Shown piece by piece: positions 15,047 to 23,887 of a DNA stretch of 37,280 nt. The notes under the pieces are model-generated. The model ran no database searches and was not told the DNA's origin. It saw only the letters and a list, made by a program, of their open reading frames with translations. This stretch comes from JAFDWI01 sp964449375 (GTDB lineage: Bacteria > Actinomycetota > Acidimicrobiia > Acidimicrobiales > Iamiaceae): assembly GCA_964449375.1 (NCBI GenBank), contig CAYVAS010000021.1:1-37280 (forward strand), in the 5' to 3' direction. Position numbers and translations under genes: made by a program. The stretch's first letter is position 1. Every line of letters starts with the position of its first letter.

Positions 15047-16224
15047 GCGTCGTTCACGTCCGCCGGATCGATCCGGACGTGGACCTGGCCGGGTTCGCCG
15101 GGGACACCGGCTGGCTCTGTGCACGCGGTGGGGTCGGAGTCGCCGGGCAGGGGACCTGGCGGCGCTGTCCCCCGGATCAGGTGAGCCGGGAACTCGCCGG
15201 ACTCGGCGACAAGGTCGTCGCGATCGGGGCCCGGCCGTTCCGCCCGGACGCGGCCTGGGACCTGGTGATCCCCCGGCACCAGGTCCGCGTCGACGCGGAC
15301 GGCACCGCCTGGGAGACCCGCATCGGCACCAACGACGACTCCGACTGGCAACCGGTCCCCGGCACCGACTCCGGCGCGCAGGATCCCCCCTCGGCACCCA
15401 CCGGGGTCCAGGTGACCCCTGTGGAGTCGGCCCGGCACTGGCAGGACGCCGTGGCGCGCACGACCGCTGCGATCCGGCGGGGCGAGGCCGACAAGGTCGT
15501 GATCGCCCGCGAGGTGATCGCAACCGCCGAGACCGCCCTGGCGCCGTCGGCGTTGATCCGACGTCTGGCCCACCGCTTCGAGGGCTGTCACCTGTTCAGC
15601 GTGGACGGCCTGGTGGGTGCCAGCCCCGAGCTGCTCGTCGAACGGACCGGCAGCACCGTGCGGTCCCAACCCATGGCCGGCACCGCCCGCCGCTCACCCG
15701 ACCCCGACACCGACGCCTCGCTCGCTGCGGAGCTGGTGGCCTCGGCGACCTACCGCCAGGAACACCAGCTCACCATCGACATGGTCTACGACACGTTGCT
15801 GGATTTCACGAGCTTCGTGGATTTCGAACCCGAACCGTCGATCGTGCCCCTCGCCAACGTGTTCCACCTGGCCTCCCGCGTCGAAGGCCGCCTCACCGCA
15901 CCGCCCGCCTCGGTGCTCGACCTGCAAGCGGCGCTGCACCCCACCCCGGCGGTGTCGGGCCGGCCCCGGGACGCCGCGATCGACCTCATCGCACGGGTCG
16001 AGGGCCGGGACCGGGGCCGCTACGCGGGCACGGTGGGGTGGGTCGACGGTGCGGGCAACGGTTCGTGGGCGGTGTCGATCCGCTGCGCCCAGATCGACCC
16101 GACCGATCCGCGGCGCGCCCGGATCCACGCGGGGTGCGGGCTGGTGGGCACCTCGGATCCGGCCCGTGAGTTCGCCGAGTCCGAGGCAAAGCTCCAGGCG
16201 ATGCTCTCGGTCCTGGGAGACTGA
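15043..16224 (+). CDS. menF: Isochorismate synthase
   Basis: Converts chorismate to isochorismate, the entry to menaquinone synthesis. The protein has 393 residues: a weakly conserved N-terminal third, then the chorismate-binding domain. The latter includes GEADKVVIAREV (with the conserved Lys), FSVDGLVGASPELLVERTG, PMAGTARR, YRQEHQLTIDMV, LHPTPAVSGRPRDAA, and a C-terminal GCGLVGTSDPAREFAESEAKL with magnesium-binding glutamates. Anthranilate and aminodeoxychorismate synthases share the fold, but the position between menG and menD settles the role. The GTG start overlaps the menG stop. Confidence 0.93.
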   Translation: MSVVHVRRIDPDVDLAGFAGDTGWLCARGGVGVAGQGTWRRCPPDQVSRELAGLGDKVVAIGARPFRPDAAWDLVIPRHQVRVDADGTAWETRIGTNDDSDWQPVPGTDSGAQDPPSAPTGVQVTPVESARHWQDAVARTTAAIRRGEADKVVIAREVIATAETALAPSALIRRLAHRFEGCHLFSVDGLVGASPELLVERTGSTVRSQPMAGTARRSPDPDTDASLAAELVASATYRQEHQLTIDMVYDTLLDFTSFVDFEPEPSIVPLANVFHLASRVEGRLTAPPASVLDLQAALHPTPAVSGRPRDAAIDLIARVEGRDRGRYAGTVGWVDGAGNGSWAVSIRCAQIDPTDPRRARIHAGCGLVGTSDPAREFAESEAKLQAMLSVLGD

Positions 16225-16232
16225 GCGGCACC

Positions 16233-17894
16233 ATGACCAGTGCACCCCAGAGCGGTCCCTCCACCGTCGGTGTCGCGTTCTGTCGCACGCTGGTCGACGA
16301 ATGGGTCCGTGCCGGGGTCACCGACGCGGTCGTCTCCCCGGGATCGCGGTCGACCCCGCTGGTGGTGGCCCTCGCGGAGCGGCTCCGGGTGCAGGTGATC
16401 CTGGACGAACGCAGCGCCGCCTACACGGCCCTGGGCCTCGCGCTGGCCTCGGGCCGGCCCACCGTGGTGGCCTGCACCAGCGGGACGGCGGCCACCCACT
16501 TCCACGGCGCGGTCGTCGAGGCCGACCAGGCCGGAGTACCCCTGGTGGTGTGCACCGCGGACCGACCCGTCGGGTTGCGGGACGTCGGCGCCCCCCAGAC
16601 CACCGATCAGGTCCACCTCTACGGGCGGGCCCCCCGATGGTTCGCCGACCCGGGCGTCCCGGACCGGCTCACCGCGTCCACCTGGCGATCGCTCGGGGCC
16701 CGGGCGATCTGTGAGGCCACCGGCCCGCGACCGGGTCCGGTCCATCTGAACCTCGCCTTCGCCGAACCGCTCCTGGACCCGGACCCCTTCCCGGGGCCCC
16801 CCGGGCGCGCCGACGGTGGACCCTGGCACCGCTCCCCGAGACCCGCCGCGCCCGTGGATCCGCCGGCCGACGTGCGGGCGATGTGCGACGCGGCGGTCCG
16901 GCCGCTGGTCGTCGCCGGCCACGGCGCGCCCGGATCCCTCGACCTCGACGGGGTGCCGGTGCTGAACGACCATCGGGGCGCACCGACGGGCACCGTCGCC
17001 CACTGGGACCTGCTGGTCCGGGAGCCAGGGTTCGCGGCGTCCCACGAACCGGACCTGGTGGTGCGGGCCGGGCTCCCCCCGGCCTCCAAGGTCCTGGCAC
17101 GGTGGTTGGCCGGTCTGGACGCGCCCCAGATCGTGCTGGCGCCGGCGGGCCGATGGGTCGACCCCGACCGGGTCGCCACCTGGGTCCTCGCCTCACCCAC
17201 CCGCCTGTCGCTGCGCGCCCACCACGAGTGGGCGACGTCCTGGCACCGGGCGGGTTCCCGCGCGGCCGACGCCGTGGACGCGGTGCTGGGTGCGCACGAC
17301 GAGGCGACCGAACCGGGCGTGGCCCGGCGGGTGATGGCGACCCGCAGGGAAGGTTCCAGCCTGGTGGTGTCGTCGTCGATGCCGGTGCGCGACCTGGAGG
17401 CGTTCGCCGCGCCCCGGTCCGGGGTCCGGGTGCTCGCCAACCGGGGAGTCAACGGGATCGACGGGGTCACCTCCACCGCGGTGGGCGTGGCCCTCACGGG
17501 AGCTCCGACCACGCTGCTCATCGGCGACCTGGCGCTGCTGCACGACCAGGGTGCCCTCACCGGGCTGGCCGAGCGCGACCTGGATCTGGAGCTGATCGTC
17601 GTCGACAACCGGGGCGGCGGCATCTTCTCGTTCCTGCCCCAGGCCCAGACCCTGGACGGCGCCGACTTCGAGCGCTTCTTCGCCACCCCCCAGCACCTCG
17701 ACCCCACCGCGCTGTTCACCGCGCACGGCATCGCGCACGACGTGGTCGCCACGGCCAGCGAACTCGACCGTGCCCTGGACGACTCCGCCGATGCCGGCGG
17801 TGTCCGGGCGATCGTCGTGTCCACCGACCGGGTCACCAACACCGGCGTGCACGACGAGCTGGCCGGCGCCGTCGCCGTCGCCCTGGGCCGATGA
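16233..17894 (+). CDS. menD: 2-succinyl-5-enolpyruvyl-6-hydroxy-3-cyclohexene-1-carboxylate synthase
   Basis: MenD is a thiamine-diphosphate enzyme that joins isochorismate with 2-oxoglutarate-derived succinic semialdehyde. The 553 residues show the N-terminal PYR domain with VVSPGSRSTPLVVAL, DERSAAYTALGLALAS and CTSGTAATHFHGAVVEAD, and the ADRPVGLRDVGAPQTTDQ segment. The C-terminal PP domain has NRGVNGIDGVTSTAVG, IGDLALLHDQGAL and VVDNRGGGIFSFLPQ (the metal-binding GDL...N pattern). The ATG at 16233 is 8 nt after menF. The stop overlaps menH as ATGA. Confidence 0.96.
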   Translation: MTSAPQSGPSTVGVAFCRTLVDEWVRAGVTDAVVSPGSRSTPLVVALAERLRVQVILDERSAAYTALGLALASGRPTVVACTSGTAATHFHGAVVEADQAGVPLVVCTADRPVGLRDVGAPQTTDQVHLYGRAPRWFADPGVPDRLTASTWRSLGARAICEATGPRPGPVHLNLAFAEPLLDPDPFPGPPGRADGGPWHRSPRPAAPVDPPADVRAMCDAAVRPLVVAGHGAPGSLDLDGVPVLNDHRGAPTGTVAHWDLLVREPGFAASHEPDLVVRAGLPPASKVLARWLAGLDAPQIVLAPAGRWVDPDRVATWVLASPTRLSLRAHHEWATSWHRAGSRAADAVDAVLGAHDEATEPGVARRVMATRREGSSLVVSSSMPVRDLEAFAAPRSGVRVLANRGVNGIDGVTSTAVGVALTGAPTTLLIGDLALLHDQGALTGLAERDLDLELIVVDNRGGGIFSFLPQAQTLDGADFERFFATPQHLDPTALFTAHGIAHDVVATASELDRALDDSADAGGVRAIVVSTDRVTNTGVHDELAGAVAVALGR

Positions 17895-18682
17895 GCCCGA
17901 CCGTGCTGCTGGTCCACGGGTTCTCCCAGACCACCGCCTCGTTCGACCCGCTGGTCGGGGCGCTCGCGGCGCACGGGCTCACCGGCCGGGCCCTACCACT
18001 GCCCGGCCACGACACCGGTTCGGGAACCGACCGGCTGGTGCACGGTGACCTGTGGTCGGGCGCGACCGGACTGGTCGCAGGCGGGCACCGCGGAGTCTGG
18101 CTCGGCTACTCGATGGGCGCCCGCCTTGCGCTGCACGTCGCCCTCGCCCACCCCGAGGCCGTCGACGCGTTGGTGCTCGTCGGCGGCACCGCGGGGATCG
18201 ACGACCCCGACGAACGCGCGGCGCGCCGGGCCGCGGACGCCGCCCTGGCCGACCAGATCGAACGCGACGGACTGGAACCGTTCCTGCGGGACTGGCTGGC
18301 CCGCCCCCTGTTCGCCACCCTTCCACCCGACCCGGACCGGCTGACCCGCCGCCTCACCAACCGCGCCGCCGGGGTCGCCTCGTCGCTCCGCCACTGGGGA
18401 ACCGGCACGATGGATCCACCGCTGTGGGACCGCCTCGGCGAGATCGCGGCGCCCACCCTGGTCCTCGCCGGCGCCCTCGACACCAAGTTCAGCGCGCTGG
18501 GCCGGCGCCTGGCCGCGGGAATCGGGTCTGCCGCCCGCTTCGAGACCGTCGACGGTGCCGGCCACGCCGCGCACATCGAACGGCCCGACGAGGTCGCCCA
18601 CCGCGTCGCCAGCTTTCTCTACCCGCCGCCGAGTCGAACGGTCAGCCGAGCGCCAGACCGAACGCGAACTCCAGACCGGTGA
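17891..18682 (+). CDS. menH: 2-succinyl-6-hydroxy-2,4-cyclohexadiene-1-carboxylate synthase (alpha/beta hydrolase)
   Basis: MenH eliminates pyruvate from the MenD product. It is an alpha/beta-hydrolase fold protein of 263 residues, with LLVHGFSQTTASFDPL, nucleophile elbow GYSMGA (Ser74), acid in GALDTKFS and base in GAGHAAHIERP. Annotation rests on family motifs plus its coupling (ATGA) to menD; alone it could be any esterase. The last 15 or so residues (TVSRAPDRTRTPDR) are not family-like and lie where the gene runs 41 bp into the convergent menA, so the tail looks like a late extension. Confidence 0.88.
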   Translation: MSPTVLLVHGFSQTTASFDPLVGALAAHGLTGRALPLPGHDTGSGTDRLVHGDLWSGATGLVAGGHRGVWLGYSMGARLALHVALAHPEAVDALVLVGGTAGIDDPDERAARRAADAALADQIERDGLEPFLRDWLARPLFATLPPDPDRLTRRLTNRAAGVASSLRHWGTGTMDPPLWDRLGEIAAPTLVLAGALDTKFSALGRRLAAGIGSAARFETVDGAGHAAHIERPDEVAHRVASFLYPPPSRTVSRAPDRTRTPDR

Positions 18683-19520
18683 CCAGTTGGGCCTGACCGA
18701 CGGCGCCCAACACCCCGATCAGCTCACGACCCCGGGCACCGGCGAGCACCGCCCGGACCGCGGGGACGGCGACGACCCCTCCGATCGCACCCACCGCGCC
18801 CCAGGGTCGACCGCCCGCCACCGACACCACGACCACCCCGACCACTGCGGTGGCCACGAGCGCGACGAGCAGGCCACGGGTGGCCCCGTCGCCCATCCGC
18901 ACCGCAAGGGTCCGCTTGCCCGAGGCCGTGTCACCGGGAATGTCGCGCAGGTTGTTGACCACGAGCAACGCGGTGGCCAGCAAGCCGACCGGCACCGACG
19001 CCGCGAAGGCCAACCAGGACCATGCGCCGGTGTTCACATAGGTGGAGCCCACGGTGGCCACCACCCCGAAGAACACGAACACGAACACCTCGCCGTAGCC
19101 GGCATACCCGTAGGGCCGGGGCCCCCCGGTGTAGAACCAGGCCGCGGCGATCGCGGCGAGACCCACCACGACGAGTTCCCAGCCCACCACCGCCGCCAGG
19201 GCCAGACCGGCCACCCCGGCGACACCGAACGCCCCGAACGCGGCCAGCCGGACCGACCGGGGTCGGGCGAGCCGCTGACCGACCAGACGCACCGGGCCGA
19301 CCCGCCGGGCGTCGTCGTCGGTGCCCCGCACCCCGTCGGAGTAGTCGTTGGCGTAGTTCACCCCCACCTGCAGGGCGAGCGACACGACCAGTGCACATGC
19401 GACCCTCCAGGCGATCACCCCGTCGCCCACGGCCACGGCCGTACCGACCGCAACGGGTACCACCGCAGCGGGCAACGTCCGGGGACGGGCCCCCTGGATC
19501 CACTCGCCGACCGACGCCAT
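18642..19520 (-). CDS. menA: 1,4-dihydroxy-2-naphthoate polyprenyltransferase
   Basis: MenA attaches the isoprenoid side chain to dihydroxynaphthoate in the membrane. The 292 residues have eight or nine hydrophobic segments. The prenyltransferase aspartate motifs are NYANDYSDGVRG in the first cytoplasmic loop and NNLRDIPGDTASGKRTL in the second. The N-terminus WIQGARPRTLPAAVVPV is typical of MenA. The ATG at 19520 lies 9 nt after TAGGGT. It is transcribed against the rest of the men genes: its 3' end overlaps menH by 41 bp, and its 5' end is 70 bp from menE. Confidence 0.95.
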   Translation of the reverse strand: MASVGEWIQGARPRTLPAAVVPVAVGTAVAVGDGVIAWRVACALVVSLALQVGVNYANDYSDGVRGTDDDARRVGPVRLVGQRLARPRSVRLAAFGAFGVAGVAGLALAAVVGWELVVVGLAAIAAAWFYTGGPRPYGYAGYGEVFVFVFFGVVATVGSTYVNTGAWSWLAFAASVPVGLLATALLVVNNLRDIPGDTASGKRTLAVRMGDGATRGLLVALVATAVVGVVVVSVAGGRPWGAVGAIGGVVAVPAVRAVLAGARGRELIGVLGAVGQAQLVTGLEFAFGLALG

Positions 19521-19526
19521 CGGCCC

Positions 19527-19570
19527 CCGACCCTACGCCGGTCGGGGCTTGGGGAAGGCCCCAGGGTCGG
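19527..19570. repeat. Inverted repeat in the menA/menE divergent spacer
   Basis: CCGACCCT (19527-19534) and AGGGTCGG (19563-19570) form a perfect 8-bp inverted repeat. The left arm covers most of the candidate menA -10 box, and the right arm lies 4 bp before the menE box. It could be a shared operator or chance in GC-rich DNA. Confidence 0.3.
19530..19535 (-). promoter_or_regulatory. Candidate -10 box for menA
   Basis: TAGGGT on the minus strand, 9 nt before the menA ATG. Confidence 0.4.
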
Positions 19571-19574
19571 CGCG

Positions 19575-19580
19575 TACGGT
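19575..19580 (+). promoter_or_regulatory. Candidate -10 box for menE
   Basis: TACGGT, 10 nt before the ATG at 19591; an in-frame ATG at 19582 is too close to the box to be likely. Confidence 0.4.
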
Positions 19581-19590
19581 GATGGGCGCC

Positions 19591-20652
19591 ATGTCCGTGC
19601 CACGTCTCGTCGCCATAGAGGCCACGCCCAGCCCCGAGTTCGTGTCCCGCCTCTCGGGCATCTGGGAACGGGGGGACGCCGCGTTCCCGGTGGATCCGCG
19701 CCTTCCCGAGGATCTCCGGAACCAGCTCCGCGCGGACCTCGGGGTTGGCGACGAGGTCGCCGAGGGCGACGCGCTCGTCGTGGCCACCAGCGGATCGACC
19801 GGCCGTCCCAAAGGGGTCGTGCTCACCCATGAGGCCCTGGCCGCGCAGGCCCGGGCGGTCCATACCCGCCTCGGTGTCGACCGCACCGTCGACTCCTGGT
19901 GTGCCTGTCTGCCCCTGGCCCACGTCGGCGGTCTCGGCGTCGTGGTCCGTGCCCTCGTCGACGACGTCCCCCTGCAGGTGGTGCCCCATCTCGACCCCGG
20001 CGCGGTCGACGCCACCCTGGTCTCGCTGGTGCCCACGGTGCTGGACCGGTTGGAGGCCGGCGTGGCCGAACGTTTCCGCTGGATCCTCCTCGGCGGGGCC
20101 CCCGACACCGCCGAGCGCCCCGCGAACGTGCTGCACACCTGGGGGATGACCGAGTCCGGTGGCGGCGTCGTCTACGGCGACCGGCCGCTCCCCGGCGTCG
20201 AGGTGCGCGCCCGCGACGGCGAGTTGTTCATCCGCTCCCCCGGCCTGCTCCGCTGCTACCGCGACGGCACCGATCCCAAGGACTCCGACGGCTGGTACGC
20301 GACCGGCGACCTCGGTTCGGTGACCCCGGACGGCCGGGTGAAGGTGGTGGGACGACGTGACCACCTGATCATCACCGGCGGCGAGAACGTCCGCCCCGAG
20401 GCCGTCGAGACGGTCATCGCCGAGGTGTCCGGGGTCGCCGACGTCGCGGTCACCGGCCGGGCCGATCCCGAGTGGGGCCAGCGGGTCGTGGCCCTGGTCG
20501 TCCCGGCGGACCCCTCGACGCCGCCGGACCTCGCGACCCTCCGCGACGTCGTCGGCAATGCGCTCGGCCGCCACGCTGCTCCCCGCGAACTGGAACTGGT
20601 CGACACGATCCCGCGCACCACGCTCGGAAAGATCCGCAGGGGCGCACTGTGA
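19591..20652 (+). CDS. menE: o-Succinylbenzoate-CoA ligase, compact form
   Basis: MenE activates o-succinylbenzoate with CoA. The 353 residues are short for an ANL ligase but close to mycobacterial MenE, which also has a reduced N-terminal domain. Motifs are ATSGSTGRPKGVVLTHEAL, LPLAHVGGLGVVVRAL, WGMTESGGGVVYG, YATGDLGSVTPDGRVKVVGRRD, ITGGENVRPEAVE and the catalytic Lys347 in TTLGKIRRG. Identity as MenE instead of another ligase rests on length and on menA, menD, menF, menG and menH nearby. ATG 19591 is preferred over 19549 and 19582. The stop overlaps maf as GTGA. Confidence 0.9.
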   Translation: MSVPRLVAIEATPSPEFVSRLSGIWERGDAAFPVDPRLPEDLRNQLRADLGVGDEVAEGDALVVATSGSTGRPKGVVLTHEALAAQARAVHTRLGVDRTVDSWCACLPLAHVGGLGVVVRALVDDVPLQVVPHLDPGAVDATLVSLVPTVLDRLEAGVAERFRWILLGGAPDTAERPANVLHTWGMTESGGGVVYGDRPLPGVEVRARDGELFIRSPGLLRCYRDGTDPKDSDGWYATGDLGSVTPDGRVKVVGRRDHLIITGGENVRPEAVETVIAEVSGVADVAVTGRADPEWGQRVVALVVPADPSTPPDLATLRDVVGNALGRHAAPRELELVDTIPRTTLGKIRRGAL

Positions 20653-21251
20653 CGCGCCGACTGGTCCTCGCATCGGGTTCCCCGGCACGGCTGCAGTTGC
20701 TCCGCCACGCCGGCATCGACCCGGAGGTGATCGTCTCGGGCGCGGACGAGACCATCGACGACGACCTGGCTGCGGCCGATGCCACCGTCGAGCTCGCCGG
20801 CCGCAAGGCCGCGACGGTCGCCGAACGCATGAGTGCAGCGCACGGAACTCCGCTGGTGCTGGGGTGCGATTCGATGCTCTGCTTCGACGGCACGAACCAC
20901 GGCAAACCCCGGACTGCCCAGGTCGCCACGGCGGCCTGGCGCGCCCGTCGCGGGCGGGCCGGGGTGCTCTGGACCGGCCACGTGCTCATCGACACCACCG
21001 ACGGACGCCGGGTCGAAGCCGCGTGCGCGACCACCGTGCGCTTCGCCGAGGTCACCGATGACGAGATCGCCGCGTACGTCGCGACCGGCGAACCGCTCGG
21101 CGTGGCCGGCGCGTTCACCCTGGACGGCCGGGGCGCCGCGTTCATCGACGGCATCGACGGCGACCACTCCAACGTGGTCGGCCTGTCGTTGCCCACCCTG
21201 CGCACGTTGCTCGGCCGGCTGGGACTGTCGATCATGGACCTGTGGCGATGA
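20649..21251 (+). CDS. maf: Maf-family nucleoside triphosphate pyrophosphatase
   Basis: Maf proteins hydrolyse non-canonical or specific NTPs to NMPs and affect septum formation. The 200-residue length is normal. Motifs are LVLASGSPARLQLL at the N-terminus, SGADET, LGCDSML with the catalytic Asp, KPRTAQVATAAW, TVRFAEVTDDEIAAYVATGEPLGVAGAF and IDGIDGDHSNVVGLSLP. The GTG at 20649 overlaps the menE stop (GTGA) and begins the homology directly. Nearby menaquinone genes do not imply a quinone function; the co-transcription looks incidental. Confidence 0.93.
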   Translation: MTRRLVLASGSPARLQLLRHAGIDPEVIVSGADETIDDDLAAADATVELAGRKAATVAERMSAAHGTPLVLGCDSMLCFDGTNHGKPRTAQVATAAWRARRGRAGVLWTGHVLIDTTDGRRVEAACATTVRFAEVTDDEIAAYVATGEPLGVAGAFTLDGRGAAFIDGIDGDHSNVVGLSLPTLRTLLGRLGLSIMDLWR

Positions 21252-22375
21252 CCCTCCAGATCGGACCGCACCGGGTGGACCCACCGGTCGTGCTCGCCCC
21301 GATGGCCGGGGTGACCGACCTGACCTTCCGCACCCTGTGCCGCCGCCAGGCCGGGGGATCCGGCATCTTCGTCAACGAGATGGTGATGGTGCGTGCCCTG
21401 GTCGAAGGCGACCCGCGGACCTTGGCCATGGCCCGCTTCGGTGACGACGAACGTCCCCGCAGCCTGCAGCTCTACGGCACCGCGCCCCACGTCACCGCCG
21501 CGGCCGCGCGGGTGGCCGTCGACCAGTTGGGCGTCGACCACCTGGACCTGAACTTCGGCTGCCCGGCGGCCAAGGTCACCCGCAACGGCGGCGGCGCGGC
21601 ACTGCCGGTGCGACGCCGCCTGCTCGGCGACATCATCGCCGCGACGGTCGAGGCGGCGGGTGCGGTGCCGGTGACGGTGAAGTTCCGCATGGGCACCGAC
21701 GACGACCACCTGACCTACCTGGAGACCGGCCGCATCGCCGAGGACGCCGGCTGTGCGGCCATCGCGTTGCACGCCCGGACCGCCGCGCAGCACTACGCGG
21801 GTCACTCGGACTGGAGCGCGATCGCCGCGCTGAAGGACGCGGTGACCACGATTCCGGTGCTGGGCAACGGCGACATCTGGGAGGCCAGCGACGCCCTGGC
21901 GATGATGGCCGCCACCGGCTGTGACGGGGTGGTCATCGGCCGCGGGTGTCTGGGCCGGCCGTGGCTGTTCCGCGACCTCGCCGCCGCGTTCGCCGGCCGT
22001 CCCGTGCCCGAACCTCCGGGTCTCGCCGAACAGTGCGACCACCTGCGCGCCCACGCCGGGCTGCTCGTGGAACACCGCGGCGACGACGATCTGCGCCACT
22101 TCCGACGCCACGCCGCCTGGTACCTCAAGGGCTACCCGGTGGGCGGCGCGGCCCGCCGCAGGGTCACCGACGTGTCCACCCTTGCCGACCTCGACGCCAC
22201 CCTCGACCAGCTCGTCGCCGATCACGGGGACCTGCCGCTCCCCGCCGAGGCCCGCCGTACCCCCCGCGGACACACCTCGGGTCCCCATCCGGTCCGGCTA
22301 CCCGAGGGCTGGTACGACCTGGCCGACGACCCGACGCCGCCGGTGGGTGCCGACATCGAGGTTTCCGGCGGCTGA
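21248..22375 (+). CDS. dusB: tRNA-dihydrouridine synthase (DusB/NifR3 family)
   Basis: FMN enzyme that reduces uridine in the tRNA D-loop with NADPH. The 375 residues contain VVLAPMAGVTDLTFRTLCRR and FVNEMVM, then LNFGCPAAKVTRNGGGAAL with the catalytic Cys105. VTVKFRMGTDDDHLTYLE, HARTAAQHYAGHSDW, VLGNGDIWEASDAL and GVVIGRGCLGRPWLFRDL also match. The chosen ATG at 21248 overlaps the maf stop as ATGA; a GTG two codons upstream is the alternative. The last 40 residues are an extra Pro/Asp-rich tail. The gene ends 10 bp from the convergent acyltransferase. Confidence 0.94.
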   Translation: MTLQIGPHRVDPPVVLAPMAGVTDLTFRTLCRRQAGGSGIFVNEMVMVRALVEGDPRTLAMARFGDDERPRSLQLYGTAPHVTAAAARVAVDQLGVDHLDLNFGCPAAKVTRNGGGAALPVRRRLLGDIIAATVEAAGAVPVTVKFRMGTDDDHLTYLETGRIAEDAGCAAIALHARTAAQHYAGHSDWSAIAALKDAVTTIPVLGNGDIWEASDALAMMAATGCDGVVIGRGCLGRPWLFRDLAAAFAGRPVPEPPGLAEQCDHLRAHAGLLVEHRGDDDLRHFRRHAAWYLKGYPVGGAARRRVTDVSTLADLDATLDQLVADHGDLPLPAEARRTPRGHTSGPHPVRLPEGWYDLADDPTPPVGADIEVSGG

Positions 22376-22385
22376 GCCGCCGCGT

Positions 22386-23795
22386 TCAGCCGGCCTCGGT
22401 GAGCGCGGATTCATCCGCCACGGCGAGCATCTCGTCCCACCCCTGGCGCAGACAGTCGATGAACACCTCCGGGTCGCGTACCGCGGCCCGGTCGGCGTTG
22501 ACCGCGATGTGGCAGGTGTCCACGTAGCTCAGCAGCGTGATGTTGGTGGCCGCGCCGCTGAGCGGCGCGAACGCGTACATCTCGGTGACCTTCCCACCGG
22601 CGGAGAACAGCTCGACGGGTGCGCCGGGCACGTTGGAGGTGACCACGTCGACGCCCCGCAGGACCGATCCGAACACCTCGGTGGTCAGGCCCCGGGGGAG
22701 CCGGTTGAGCACCCCGGCCATCGGGTCGACCAGGTCCAGGGCCGGTTCGGCACGCTGCCGGGCCACCAGGGTGTGCACCGAGCGCATGCGCTCCACCGGA
22801 TCCTCGATCACCAGCGGGATGTCGAAACGGGCCGGCACGAAATGGTTCCCACCCACCCCCTCCTCCTGGCGCACGTTGATCGGCATCGCCATCCGCAGCA
22901 CGCCGGTGGACGCCCCGTGCGCCTCGTGATAGCGGCGCAGTCCCGCCGTGGTCGCCGCCACGAACGCGTCGTTGAGGCGCCCACCGGCCACCTTGGCCGC
23001 CGCCTTGGCCCGTGCCAGGGGAACGCTGATCGTGTCGAAGTGCATCTTGAGCGACCGTTCGGTCATGACCGCGGATCGGGGACGGATCGACGGGGCGATC
23101 AACCGACCCGCCGAGGCGGCCACCTCAGCGCCGCGGCGCAGCGCCGCGCCCGGGTCCCGCAGCAGGGCCGCCACCGCCGCCGAAGCCCCGCCGGCCAGGA
23201 GCTGTGAGGTCTCCCGTTCCCGGTCGAAACCGTGGCGCACCCCGTCCATGAGGCGTTCGAAGGGACCCATCACCTCGGGTTCGGGTTCGGGTGGCAGGGG
23301 CGCGTCGTCCTCGGCGGGGTCCCGCTCCAGGTCGAACAGGACCATGGCCATGGCCACCGCGCCCACCCCGTCGGTGATCGCGTGGTGGATCTTGGCGATC
23401 ATCGCCGCGCCCCCGTCGTCGAGGCCTTCGACGACGTGGATCTCCCATTGGGGTCGGGCCCGGTCGAAGCTCTGCATGGCGATCGGCTGGGCGTAGTCGA
23501 GCACGTCACGCATCGAGTGGCCGCCGCTCACCCAGCGCAGGTGGAAGTCCAGATCGAAGTTCGGGTCGACCTCCCAGCGGGGCGGCACCAGCGAATAGGG
23601 GTTGCCCCGCACCCGGTGACGCATCCGCGGCAACTGGCGGGTGCCCCGGTCGATCTGGCGACGCAACCGGGCCCGGTCCGGTGCCTCGTCGAGCCGGATG
23701 ACCGCGGTGATCGTGGAGCGCAACAGCGGATCCCGCTCGATCGTCCACATCAGCGCGTCGGTGTCGCTCATGCGGTGCGTGATCGATTCGGCCAT
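22386..23795 (-). CDS. Wax ester synthase/diacylglycerol acyltransferase (WS/DGAT) family protein
   Basis: WS/DGAT enzymes esterify acyl-CoA to fatty alcohols or diacylglycerol for storage lipid. The 469 residues are of family length. Visible are the start region RMSDTDALMWTIE, PPRWEVDPNFDLDFHLRW, and the catalytic HHxxxDG motif as HHAITDG at 137-143. LNDAFVAATTAGLRRYHEAHG, MPINVRQEEGVGGNHFVPARF and NVPGAPVELFSAGGKV occur in the C-terminal half. An excellent GAGGAGGAA Shine-Dalgarno (23806-23798) precedes the ATG by 2-3 nt, in contrast to the leaderless-looking neighbours. Expression as a proper leadered mRNA is likely. Whether it makes wax esters or triacylglycerol cannot be told. Confidence 0.92.
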   Translation of the reverse strand: MAESITHRMSDTDALMWTIERDPLLRSTITAVIRLDEAPDRARLRRQIDRGTRQLPRMRHRVRGNPYSLVPPRWEVDPNFDLDFHLRWVSGGHSMRDVLDYAQPIAMQSFDRARPQWEIHVVEGLDDGGAAMIAKIHHAITDGVGAVAMAMVLFDLERDPAEDDAPLPPEPEPEVMGPFERLMDGVRHGFDRERETSQLLAGGASAAVAALLRDPGAALRRGAEVAASAGRLIAPSIRPRSAVMTERSLKMHFDTISVPLARAKAAAKVAGGRLNDAFVAATTAGLRRYHEAHGASTGVLRMAMPINVRQEEGVGGNHFVPARFDIPLVIEDPVERMRSVHTLVARQRAEPALDLVDPMAGVLNRLPRGLTTEVFGSVLRGVDVVTSNVPGAPVELFSAGGKVTEMYAFAPLSGAATNITLLSYVDTCHIAVNADRAAVRDPEVFIDCLRQGWDEMLAVADESALTEAG

Positions 23796-23874
23796 CGTTC
23801 CTCCTCGCGATCGGGCCAGCGCCCTCGACGGTGCGCCCAGTCTGGCACCCGGCCCACCGTCGCAGGATCGCCAC

Positions 23875-23880
23875 TACCCT
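23875..23880 (+). promoter_or_regulatory. Candidate -10 box for the YyaL-like gene
   Basis: TACCCT, 7 nt before the ATG at 23888, in the 92-bp divergent spacer. Confidence 0.45.
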
Positions 23881-23887
23881 CGCGGCC

